34,180 nt of DNA from a virus: positions 1-34,180 of the IMG/VR virus record IMGVR_UViG_3300030380_004710. One strand, 5' to 3'. This document shows, one piece after another, positions 18,617-27,423 of the stretch (the first letter of the stretch is position 1; each line of letters opens with the position of its first letter). A program made the position numbers and the translations under genes. The notes under the pieces are model-generated. The model saw only the letters and a program-made list of their open reading frames with translations, made no database searches and had not been told where the DNA came from.

Positions 18617-21600
18617 GCTCTAGGATTCCTCTGTGCTATTTGTAAATTTTTTAAAACACTTTCTGGATCACTACCTAAGAAAGAAGCTACTTGTCTAGTG
18701 GCAGACTCTCCAAACAAAGGATCTGAAGGTGGTAAACCAGCTATCGGTGAAACATTCGTGGGTGCAGTTTCTGATACATTTGTTGGTGTGCTAAAAAGTG
18801 GTGTAGGAGTAGAGTCTTCACCTGGAGGGAACATACTTGTTTGGTCATCCTCAAAAGTTTGTAACTCTGGTTCTATAAATTTTGAAAGAGGTATATCTTC
18901 TCTTTGCATTTGTAAATCCTTAATTAATCTCCTTGGGTACTCTACTCTTTTTCTTCTAAAAAATTTTATAGTGTCTTCACTAGGTTGAAAAGGCTCATAC
19001 CTATCTTTAAAAAGAGAGTTCATTTCATCCTTTCCTACCTTGTGTTCTTTTCTTAATTTTCTTCTTATTTCTCTTGGATCCATACCTAAAGTAATTAAGT
19101 CATCAATCATTAATTTAAATTTTCTAAATGTTTTTAACCTTGCATTATCAGCTTTAATCCATTGTGAAACAAATTGATCGTATGTAGGATCTTCTACTTT
19201 TTTAATTTGATTAAAGATAGAAGCCGCTTGTGATCTGTTTTCTTTAAACTCAACAGATTTGAATTTGAGTTGTTTTTCCATGTCTATTGTTTCAGATTGC
19301 AGTCCAGTGAAAGCTCTGAACAATTCACCAGACCGAGTAAAACTTCTACCAGTCAGAGGATCTTTTTCACCTGGAGATACAACACCTCTAGCAAAACGAG
19401 ATAACTTAACAGACTTAGCTGCACTTGGATCAAGTTCAGCTCCTATTGGTATATCTATCGGAACAATACTAGGAGTAACTGCTCGTAATAAATGCAATAT
19501 TGATTTTTCAGTTTTCTTTGAAAGAGGGTCAAGTTCTCTGTATACAATCGCACCCTCTCTTGTTTCTCCCCCTCGTCCAAATAATGCTTTTGGAGCTATA
19601 TCTGACACAGCTTCAAATGCAATGGAAGGATCGGCAAAAGGTTGAAAAAATTCATATAAACTTTCCATGGCTGCATCTGCAACTTTTTCATATCCGTCTC
19701 TACTTAACTTACCACTATTGTCTAATTCATTGATGGCAGCTCTAAAAGGTCTTGATAAATAGTCATAAGGGTTTGTTCTACTAAAATCTATGTATTCTAA
19801 ATTACCTTTTTCATCTCGTCCCACTGGTATAATTTGAGAGTTTCTCTGCCAGTGTGGTGCTATTCTTCTTGCTGCATCCAGTTCTTCTTCTGAAGTCCCA
19901 GTCATATATTTTGCAAACGCTCCAAGAGATGGACCAACTGTTCCGAATGTAACTGTAGCTCCCATTAATCTACGCATACCTATTTCTCTTATCGCTGCAT
20001 CGTCTGAAGCTAATTCTTTTAAAGACATTTCTAAAATATTATAACCAGTTCTTAATATCTCTGCTGGGAACGCTATGAAGTTACCAAGAGGTAATCCTCT
20101 CAAACCAGTGATAAACTCTGGGACAAGTTCGTAGTTAGGAACTGTGTTTCTCACAACATCTGCCGCGTGTTCTTTCATAGCTTCATCTATATTTGTATTT
20201 GGTTTTGCGTTTATGTGCCCGTAAAAATCTTGTTTATATTTTAATTCTTGGTTCAAGGTTCGTGCTTTATTTAAAGATTTAATTCTTGCATTTCTTAATT
20301 TAGCAAGTTCAAACTCATAGTTGTAAATCTTCCAAATATCATCACCACCTTTGTATAAGTCTTCTGCAAACTCAAAAGGAGGTTTAACAACATTTGTCAT
20401 AAATCTTCCTAAACGACTGTCTTTTTTAAGCAAGTCCATCGAAGTTGTTACATCACCACGACCAGCTGCTTGTCTTTCAAGCTCTTCAAATTCTGCTCTT
20501 TTAAAACCAAGTCCTTTTCTTAAGTTATCTTGTATCTCTCTGAGTTGAGCTGAACTACCGATAATGCCTCTGTTCTGTAAATCTTGTAGGTATTTGGTTG
20601 TGTAATCATCTCCTTTACCTAGTATGTCTCTTAAAACTAAACTAACAGAAGTGCCCACACTACTATCTTTACCTACGTTTCCATTTGCAAGAGCAAAACC
20701 AAAAGCAGAAGTTACGTTTCTTACTTGTGTGATAGGAGATAAAATAGTTTTTGTGTATTGTGTGATACCTTTTGCTTTTAACAGAGGAGCATATATGTAT
20801 CTTAATAACATTCCAAAGTTATCGTCATCTGCATAAATAGGAGAAGTCATAGATTTCCACATAGCTTTTGGAACAGCATAACCAAACATTCTACCATACA
20901 CACTTTGTGAAGCTGTTGCTCCACCATCAAAACTACCATCTTGTCCGTGTCTTCCTAGTACTTTAAAGTTCTCTCCTTCTCCTATACTTTGAGCATAGTT
21001 CTTTAATATTTTTTCAACGTCTGTGCTTGAAAGTTCGTCTGCACTGGCAAGTCCTCGTCTTGTTGCTTCTTCTTCTAATATATCTTGTGTTCTACGAAAT
21101 ATAGGTTGAATACCTTTCTCGGCAGACTCTGCTATATTCTTATCAGCTATTCTTCTCAACTGAGAATAAAATTTATCTGATCCTATTAAATTAGATATTT
21201 CAGAAATAGTTGTGATAAAAGACTCTCTTGGGTTTCTTACCTCACCATATATCTCTCTTAATATTTCATTATCTACTTTTCTTTTACTAACAAGTGCAGT
21301 GTTGATTCTAACCTTTGCAAGTCTTCCACTTTCCAAACCAGTTCCACCTCTTTGTTTCGCGGCTATGGAAACTAATTTAATATATTCTTTTGCAGCTTCT
21401 GGAGAAAGACTATCTTCTCCAGCTGCAAATCTTGTTTTCGCTGCATCATCAAAACTATATTGTGTTTGACTTAAAATGTCTTGAACATGTTTAAAGTCAA
21501 CACCTCTATTGTCTACTATCTTTGTAGCGATTTCATTTATTTGTTGGTCTGTTAAATTAAAATTTTTATCGTTAAAAATATTGTACTGCCTCGATAGATA

Positions 21601-23031
21601 CCCACCTTCTTTTATGTTTTTTTCTACAAAAAATCTAAACTGTGCTTGAGTAACACCTTTTCCAGTCGTGGTTGGCAACTCTTCTATGATACCTAATTTC
21701 AAAACTTGTTTTGACAATCCATCAATTACGTCTTTTGCTTCTTTGTATACATCAAAAAGTTCTTTTGGAAACGGAGCATCTATTTGATTGTATTGTTTAC
21801 CCTCTAATACATCCATAAAGTTATCAATAAATTTTTTCTTGTATTGCTCTGGTGCATCTTTAAAGGCATCTTGTTTTAAGACTTCTTTAATTTTTTGGTC
21901 TATCTTTTTTAATTTTGCACGACCAGCTTTTATGTTAGCTTCTGTTGCTGGATTAATTAAAGATCTAATATTGGCAGTTTCTGGATCAAGAAACTGTCTG
22001 TATCTTAACATGGACAAAGCATTACCTATTGCTTTGTCTAATCCTGTTGCTGTGCCTCTCACAACTCTTTCTTCTTGTTTCGCAATTAGTCGCTTTGTTG
22101 TATCAATCGCCTTGTTCGGAACAGCAGCAAGTATTTGTGCAGCACTTTTATCAACACCAGGTATTCTAGCAGCACCTACTTTTGCAACACCAGATAAAGT
22201 TGTTCCTATAACTTTCGGTACAACGGCAGTTGCAACACCACCTTCAAATCCAACTTTTATTTTATTAAACAATCTTCGAGCAGCTTCTTCTCTTCCTTCT
22301 AAACCAACTCTTTTATCTGTGCCTATGTAATCATTATCAAAAAAATCAGCAATGGTCAGTGTTCCATCAGTCGAGACTATTGCATCTGCTAAACCAGCTG
22401 CACCTATTTGTTTTGCAGCTAAACCAAATCTCTGACTTTTACTTAAGGCTTGGGGTCTTCCCTTTATTACGTCACCTCTTTTACCACCTTTTAATTTAAC
22501 TTCTTTACCGCCTATTGTGCCTTCAAAACGATTTGGTGTTCCTAATTCTCTTGGTTTTATATCCGTGCCTTTGACTCTTTTAACACCTATCTTTGGCTTT
22601 CCTTTTGCAATTCTTGCTACTCTCCCAGCCTTAGACACAATATTAGCAGCTGTGATTCCAGGTATACCAAACTGAACAACTGCTTCTGTTATTTTACCAA
22701 CGGCACCTGCTGGGTCGATACCACCTGCGTCTCTTAAATCATTTGCAAATTTAGTAACTGCACTTCCATAGTTTGTATCAAAAATTAAATCTGGAACAAG
22801 ACTTACTGTCTCTGCTAGACCTTGACCGATACCAATAACGCCAGAGACTACACCTTCACCAGCTTCTGTGAAGAACCCTTCATACTTTGGATCTTCGTAA
22901 GTTCCTTCTGGTTCTCCTTTTCTATTTGAGATAATACCAGACGTTCTTTTAGCAGCTCTTTTTTCTGCTTCTTCTTGACTTAAATTGTCTTTAAAAAAAT
23001 AAGCTCGTCCATCGATAATATATTTTGGCAT
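18613..23031 (-). CDS. Giant ejection/internal virion protein
   Basis: A 1472-residue protein, the largest gene here. It is basic and largely helical. Residues about 58-160 contain Gly/Ala-rich hydrophobic stretches (VVSGVIGIGQGLAETVSLVPD, VVQFGIPGITAANIVSKAGR) that could insert in membranes. Later come a hydrophobic patch near residue 1040 and a Lys/Arg-rich C-terminal third that ends with a Pro/Thr/Ser-rich tail. I see no transglycosylase or polymerase active site. The size, place upstream of the endolysin, and neighbours point to a T7 gp16-like or other ejected core protein that helps DNA cross the cell envelope. This is inference from position and composition. ATTAGTT-type spacing and an SD-like AGGTAACTA precede the start. 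Confidence 0.82.
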   Translation of the reverse strand: MPKYIIDGRAYFFKDNLSQEEAEKRAAKRTSGIISNRKGEPEGTYEDPKYEGFFTEAGEGVVSGVIGIGQGLAETVSLVPDLIFDTNYGSAVTKFANDLRDAGGIDPAGAVGKITEAVVQFGIPGITAANIVSKAGRVARIAKGKPKIGVKRVKGTDIKPRELGTPNRFEGTIGGKEVKLKGGKRGDVIKGRPQALSKSQRFGLAAKQIGAAGLADAIVSTDGTLTIADFFDNDYIGTDKRVGLEGREEAARRLFNKIKVGFEGGVATAVVPKVIGTTLSGVAKVGAARIPGVDKSAAQILAAVPNKAIDTTKRLIAKQEERVVRGTATGLDKAIGNALSMLRYRQFLDPETANIRSLINPATEANIKAGRAKLKKIDQKIKEVLKQDAFKDAPEQYKKKFIDNFMDVLEGKQYNQIDAPFPKELFDVYKEAKDVIDGLSKQVLKLGIIEELPTTTGKGVTQAQFRFFVEKNIKEGGYLSRQYNIFNDKNFNLTDQQINEIATKIVDNRGVDFKHVQDILSQTQYSFDDAAKTRFAAGEDSLSPEAAKEYIKLVSIAAKQRGGTGLESGRLAKVRINTALVSKRKVDNEILREIYGEVRNPRESFITTISEISNLIGSDKFYSQLRRIADKNIAESAEKGIQPIFRRTQDILEEEATRRGLASADELSSTDVEKILKNYAQSIGEGENFKVLGRHGQDGSFDGGATASQSVYGRMFGYAVPKAMWKSMTSPIYADDDNFGMLLRYIYAPLLKAKGITQYTKTILSPITQVRNVTSAFGFALANGNVGKDSSVGTSVSLVLRDILGKGDDYTTKYLQDLQNRGIIGSSAQLREIQDNLRKGLGFKRAEFEELERQAAGRGDVTTSMDLLKKDSRLGRFMTNVVKPPFEFAEDLYKGGDDIWKIYNYEFELAKLRNARIKSLNKARTLNQELKYKQDFYGHINAKPNTNIDEAMKEHAADVVRNTVPNYELVPEFITGLRGLPLGNFIAFPAEILRTGYNILEMSLKELASDDAAIREIGMRRLMGATVTFGTVGPSLGAFAKYMTGTSEEELDAARRIAPHWQRNSQIIPVGRDEKGNLEYIDFSRTNPYDYLSRPFRAAINELDNSGKLSRDGYEKVADAAMESLYEFFQPFADPSIAFEAVSDIAPKALFGRGGETREGAIVYRELDPLSKKTEKSILHLLRAVTPSIVPIDIPIGAELDPSAAKSVKLSRFARGVVSPGEKDPLTGRSFTRSGELFRAFTGLQSETIDMEKQLKFKSVEFKENRSQAASIFNQIKKVEDPTYDQFVSQWIKADNARLKTFRKFKLMIDDLITLGMDPREIRRKLRKEHKVGKDEMNSLFKDRYEPFQPSEDTIKFFRRKRVEYPRRLIKDLQMQREDIPLSKFIEPELQTFEDDQTSMFPPGEDSTPTPLFSTPTNVSETAPTNVSPIAGLPPSDPLFGESATRQVASFLGSDPESVLKNLQIAQRNPRA

Positions 23032-23042
23032 TAGTTACCTTA

Positions 23043-24701
23043 TTATAAATTAAATTCTCTTTTGAAAATTTCATCATTTTCATCAAATCTATTAGCATAT
23101 TTTTCTAATAGTGTTTCTGTTTCACCTCTATTTTTTTGAGCTGTACTAGGAGGTCTTAGTAATTCTTGTTGTATTATTAATGGAACTTGAGATAATTTTA
23201 TTTTTCCGTTAACCTCTTGAGATAAATCTAGATAGTCTAAAGTTATAGCCATAGGATCATCATCTGCTTTTAGTTTATTGAATTTCTTAACAAAAGCATC
23301 TGCTTTTACTCCAAAGGATTTTTTGTCAAATCCCTCTCCCATTACAATCCCTTTGACTTTTCCTTCTTCTGATAAAACTTTCTGTTCTAGACTTGGTCTT
23401 TGTTTTGCTAATACGTCACCACCAAAATCATCTTTGACAATACCTTTAAGAATTTCTTGTCCTTCTGGAGCCACAATATAATTGCCTGGAATCAGTCCTT
23501 TACTTTCATCTTTTAATGTAACGAGACCTGCATCATAAAGTGTTCTAAGATCCTGTGAAGGTATTTTTTGGAGTGTTGCACTTAAACTTTTATCGAATTG
23601 TTTTTGTTCAATTCGAAACTTTTTTTCTTTAAAATTTTGATCTCTCATTGTAGCGTAAAAATTTAATTTTAAACTAGCGTTTGCATTTTTAAGTTCTAGT
23701 TCTTTGAGTAATTTATTTTTTTCATCTCCTACTTTCGAAGAAACAATTTGTTGTTGTGCTATCTTTTTATTAAGACTCAATGTTTCTTTTGCAATTTGCT
23801 CTGATTTTGCATCACCTAACAACCTATACATTGTGTTAGCGGCTTCTCTTCTATCTGCTTTCATTTCTTTTGAAAGAAATTTAACATCATCACCATAACC
23901 AGCAAGACCAACAGATAATCCTTTAGCTACATTTGTAAGTGCATTATCACTTTCACCTGCTGCCATGGCAAGACCAGCCTGCATAATTCTTAAGAACACA
24001 GCAGATCTTCTATCTTCATCAAAATTTTCTTCTAACTTATCTGGATCAAACCCTAATATTTTTATACCTTTGTCTCTGACATCTGCTAAAGTAACTTCTT
24101 TTCCTTCCTTGTTGTATTCATCAAATAATTCTTGTGTCACTTTATTTGCGGTCGTTCCAAAAAATTCTTTATCCTCAAGACTAGCCATATCTGTCAAAGC
24201 AGTTCTGTTCCTAGCAATCATTTCATTGGTAAGACCTAGCTCTTTACTCATGTCTGAAGTTATGCCTTTGTTTGGAGTTTCTACATTTTCTGTTTCTGCT
24301 TTTGGCTTTTTAATAAAAGGCTCAAACAAAGACTTAGCAGTTGGTTCGGTAGCAGCATCTGGATCTTGTTCTTCCATTTTATTTAATTTATCTAATCTTT
24401 CTTTTTCTGCTTTTTCTGCTTTTATTTTATCTTGTTTAAACAATTCTGTAGCATCAGATACTTCCTCTTCACCAAAACTCTGTTGATAGTTTTCTGCTGA
24501 TTTTGCTTGACCTATCGTGGAAGCACCTGCTGGTGTAACTATAAAATTTTTTATTTCTCTTGCAGTTTCACCAATAGTTTTTGGTTTGGGTGGTTGATAA
24601 CTTGCTCTCATTAACTCTGGTCCACTAGCCATGATACCACTGAGCATATCATTTCTAACATTTGGGTTACGAAACATTGGTCTAGCGAATATATTCCTCA
24701 T
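23043..24701 (-). CDS. Internal virion protein, coiled-coil rich
   Basis: A 552-residue, Lys/Glu-rich protein. The first 40 residues are basic and aromatic (MRNIFARPMFRNPNVRND). Residues about 90-115 and 295-370 have coiled-coil character (KIKAEKAEKERLDKLNKM; SEQIAKETLSLNKKIAQQQ), and residues about 237-275 hold AVFLRIMQAGLAMAAGESDNALTNVAKGL, a hydrophobic helix pair seen in relatives. I cannot name a catalytic domain. It sits in a run of four large leftward virion genes between the tail protein and the endolysin, a typical place for podovirus internal core or ejection proteins. It is separated from its neighbours by only 2-11 nt. Confidence 0.8.
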   Translation of the reverse strand: MRNIFARPMFRNPNVRNDMLSGIMASGPELMRASYQPPKPKTIGETAREIKNFIVTPAGASTIGQAKSAENYQQSFGEEEVSDATELFKQDKIKAEKAEKERLDKLNKMEEQDPDAATEPTAKSLFEPFIKKPKAETENVETPNKGITSDMSKELGLTNEMIARNRTALTDMASLEDKEFFGTTANKVTQELFDEYNKEGKEVTLADVRDKGIKILGFDPDKLEENFDEDRRSAVFLRIMQAGLAMAAGESDNALTNVAKGLSVGLAGYGDDVKFLSKEMKADRREAANTMYRLLGDAKSEQIAKETLSLNKKIAQQQIVSSKVGDEKNKLLKELELKNANASLKLNFYATMRDQNFKEKKFRIEQKQFDKSLSATLQKIPSQDLRTLYDAGLVTLKDESKGLIPGNYIVAPEGQEILKGIVKDDFGGDVLAKQRPSLEQKVLSEEGKVKGIVMGEGFDKKSFGVKADAFVKKFNKLKADDDPMAITLDYLDLSQEVNGKIKLSQVPLIIQQELLRPPSTAQKNRGETETLLEKYANRFDENDEIFKREFNL

Positions 24702-24703
24702 AA

Positions 24704-25600
24704 TTATCTTCCAAAGAAATTGTTAAAACCACCAGCTGCACCGATACCTCCAATACCAGCTGTCAATAAACCTAGAAGTTGAGACCCCGTACTAGGAGGA
24801 GGAGTGCTAGTTCTCATGTATGTTTGATTCATAGAAGGCACACCTCTTAAAACGTCAGATAAGAATCCTATTCTTTGAAAAGGTAATCCTTCTCTTCCAA
24901 GTTCATTTGCTCTGTCTATATCTAGTTGTTTTTGTTCTTGACTTTGTTGCAGTCCACCTATTCCAAGTAAAGTGTTGATGTCTTGAACTGCCATTTGCTG
25001 TCCCATTTGTCCAAGACCTGCTTGTGAAACTCCTAGTTGTCCACTTAACTGTGCTTGTTGTAACGCTTGGTTAGCTGCTTGTTGTGCAGCGCTTTGTGCT
25101 TGTGCAAAACCTTGTGATCTCAACTGTGCACCAGTTCTTGCTTGTTGTTCTGCTGTATTTCTTGCGAGTTCACCTTGTAAAATACCTTGTCTTGATCCAC
25201 CAAAAGCACCCGCACCAACTGCACTTGCTTGTGCTTGAAGTTGTTGCTTTTGCCCTTCTCTTGCGATGTCTTTATACTGTTGTTGTATAACGTCTTCAAG
25301 AAACGGATCCATAAATTCTTTGTAAGAATCTGGAGAGTATTGAGCTCCTTGTGCACCAGCTATTCCTTTTTGAATAGCGTCACTGCCTTGTTGTAAATAC
25401 TGTTGGAATGTACCTACTCCTTCGCCAGCTTTTTTTATAGCTAGTTTTTGTTCATCTGATAAACCAGCTAATACTTGATCTGCATAAGGGAGCGTTCCGT
25501 CTCCTTCAAATAAAGCTCTAGCACTCGCTAATATATCTGCTAAAAATTTTTCTTGATCTTGTGGTAATCTTTGTACTTGTTCAACGGTTTGTGTTGCCAT
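24704..25600 (-). CDS. Gln/Ala-rich internal virion protein
   Basis: A 298-residue protein with a helical first half (LPQDQEKFLADILASARALFEGDG; YKEFMDPFLEDVIQQQYKDIAREG) and a Gln/Ala/Gly-rich middle (GAGAFGGSRQGILQGELARN, then AANQALQQAQLSGQ, about 135-205). The segment PFLEDVI...REG...GAGAFGGSRQ is a conserved marker of marine-phage virion proteins. It lacks cysteines and is likely exposed or ejected with the other core proteins. The C-terminal Gly-rich stretch (LLTAGIGGIGAAGGF) may contact membrane. Its start overlaps the stop of the upstream 463-aa gene by one base, so the two are translationally coupled. Confidence 0.82.
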   Translation of the reverse strand: MATQTVEQVQRLPQDQEKFLADILASARALFEGDGTLPYADQVLAGLSDEQKLAIKKAGEGVGTFQQYLQQGSDAIQKGIAGAQGAQYSPDSYKEFMDPFLEDVIQQQYKDIAREGQKQQLQAQASAVGAGAFGGSRQGILQGELARNTAEQQARTGAQLRSQGFAQAQSAAQQAANQALQQAQLSGQLGVSQAGLGQMGQQMAVQDINTLLGIGGLQQSQEQKQLDIDRANELGREGLPFQRIGFLSDVLRGVPSMNQTYMRTSTPPPSTGSQLLGLLTAGIGGIGAAGGFNNFFGR

Positions 25601-26991
25601 TACGCAATCCTTTCTAACTGTGACATCATATCATACATTCTTGCTGCACCCAAGTCCCTATCTCCACCACCTGCACCTCTCACTGCTTGGGCAGTTAATA
25701 CGAACTCACCATCTGATAATCTTGCTGGAACAGAATCACTTGTTCCAGTTCCAGGTCCATTGACCTCTCCACCTTCATTCATGTAATTTGCTATCGAACC
25801 AAGACCTGTTATAGCTGAATTAAGACCACTTTTCCTTGCTTGACCTGCTCCAAAGGGTGACGCTCCAGCATTTGTCACACCTCTAGAAAAGCCTTCCCCA
25901 AATATATTACCAAAAAATTGAGCTTTTTCTTCATCTGTCATACCTTCTGTTGGATTTGGAGCTACGTCTCTCATAGGTCTACCAAATTGATCTATACCCT
26001 CACCTTGATCCGTTTGCACATATTGAAGTTCTACATCTGTATTTGGATAAGCGTTACTGCCATCTGGATTTACTGCACCAAAATCTAGTCTTGAACCACT
26101 TGGTGCAAAAGCATTACTACCAGTTTGATTGTTTTGATTAAATAAATCACTTTGATTTTTCAAATCAGTGAGAAAATTATCTTTTAGTTGATTAGCATTG
26201 GACATACCCAGTCCACCACTTAAACCAGGTAGTTGAGAAGGAAAGCCTAAACCATCACCGAAACCAGAACCTCGTAAAGACACACCAAATTTCTGTGTTG
26301 CCATTTCATTAATTTGATCTAAAAAAGGATCAATTTGATCTTTTAGTGGCATCACTCCTCTCATTATCCCTTGATTAAGTGTGTCTCTTATCTGTGCAAG
26401 TCCTCCAGAAGCCATAGAAATAACTTCATCGTCATCTTCTTTTTTTCTTTTTTCTTCATCTTGTTCTAATAATGCTTTAAAATAAGCTTCTCTATCGTCC
26501 TTATCATTTAAATCGTACGTTTTGTCATCTTTTGCATTATAAATTTTATTAGAACCTAAGAACACAACTTCTCCTTTTGGATACTCTCTAATTTTTGTTT
26601 CGTCCTTCGGCTCTTCTTCCATGCCAAGTGCACCTAATGTTCCAAGTCCAGCAATCGTAGCTATACCTGGACCAGATGTGGCAAAGTCTTTAACTTTGCT
26701 GATAAAGGTAGGAGCCACAACATTTCCAACATTCCCACTAACTGGATTACCCATGGGACCAGTTGCTTTCGCTGCAGCAGGACCAAAGAATTGATTGCCT
26801 GCATATCCAGCTATACCACCCATTAATCCAGCTTTTACAGCATCTTCTGCATCGCCACCTGCAACTAGAGTTCCTATACCAGTTCCTAAAGCCGTACCAA
26901 GAAAAGGTGTTCCCATAGAAAAGCCTATGGCACCACCGATAATGGGTGCTGCTTTCTTTAAAACTTTAGTGATGCTTTTAAATATTCCCAT
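25600..26991 (-). CDS. Internal virion or tail protein with Gly-rich N terminus
   Basis: A 463-residue protein. Residues about 12-75 are Gly/Ala-rich and hydrophobic (KKAAPIIGGAIGFSMGTPFLG, then GIGTLVAGGDAEDAVKAGLMGGIAGYAG), which suggests pore-like or membrane-contacting helices. A charged Lys/Asp/Glu patch follows (LEQDEEKRKKEDDDEV). The C terminus contains GPGTGTSDSVPARLSDGEFV and ends with RMYDMMSQLERIA, a widely conserved marine-phage end. Domains like this occur in podovirus core proteins. It lies 39 nt from the 130-aa gene and overlaps the 298-aa gene. The exact place in the particle is unknown. Confidence 0.82.
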   Translation of the reverse strand: MGIFKSITKVLKKAAPIIGGAIGFSMGTPFLGTALGTGIGTLVAGGDAEDAVKAGLMGGIAGYAGNQFFGPAAAKATGPMGNPVSGNVGNVVAPTFISKVKDFATSGPGIATIAGLGTLGALGMEEEPKDETKIREYPKGEVVFLGSNKIYNAKDDKTYDLNDKDDREAYFKALLEQDEEKRKKEDDDEVISMASGGLAQIRDTLNQGIMRGVMPLKDQIDPFLDQINEMATQKFGVSLRGSGFGDGLGFPSQLPGLSGGLGMSNANQLKDNFLTDLKNQSDLFNQNNQTGSNAFAPSGSRLDFGAVNPDGSNAYPNTDVELQYVQTDQGEGIDQFGRPMRDVAPNPTEGMTDEEKAQFFGNIFGEGFSRGVTNAGASPFGAGQARKSGLNSAITGLGSIANYMNEGGEVNGPGTGTSDSVPARLSDGEFVLTAQAVRGAGGGDRDLGAARMYDMMSQLERIA

Positions 26992-27030
26992 GATTTTTTA
27001 TTCTACCAACTCTTTTCTTTTTTTACAATA

Positions 27031-27423
27031 TTATATACCACTTATAGCACTTGTTGTTATTCTTGTCTTCGCAAACTCTTGTATACTTGCAACAACATGA
27101 AGTCTATCTGCTGTTGCTGCTTGAACTTTTAATACTTCACCTTCGTTTAACACTAAATCTTTTGTTAACAGTTCTACAGTTGTATTAGCTGTTACAGCAG
27201 TAACTTTAAATAAACTGAAAGTCGCGGGTGCTGTTGTCACTAGAGTCACTGTAATAGTATCTGCACTACCAGAATCATTAGACACAAGTAAAGAACTTAC
27301 AACTGAAGCATTAAAATCAGCTTCTGTTGGAACAGTGTATAAAGTTGTAGCGTTTGTTGTTGTTAAATCAACTTTTTCGTTTTTTAAATTTTGTAAATAT
27401 TGTGGTATGCCACTAACTAGCAT
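27031..27423 (-). CDS. Small beta-rich virion protein
   Basis: A 130-residue protein rich in Thr, Val and Ser, predicted to be all beta. The start MLVSGIPQYLQNLKNEKVDLTTTNATTLYTVPTEADFNASVVSSLLVSN reads like a capsid-decorating or neck immunoglobulin-like domain, and similar small beta proteins adjoin the tail gene in other marine phages. There are no cysteines. Its start overlaps the stop of the P22 gp10-like tail gene by one base. A neck or tail ornament is plausible; it is not shown. Confidence 0.72.
   Translation of the reverse strand: MLVSGIPQYLQNLKNEKVDLTTTNATTLYTVPTEADFNASVVSSLLVSNDSGSADTITVTLVTTAPATFSLFKVTAVTANTTVELLTKDLVLNEGEVLKVQAATADRLHVVASIQEFAKTRITTSAISGI

Noticed and set aside
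19259-24486. Several rightward frames of 64-180 residues opposite the large virion genes
   Set aside because: They are all antisense to well-supported leftward genes, lack ribosome sites, and show Leu/Ser/Phe-rich shadow composition.
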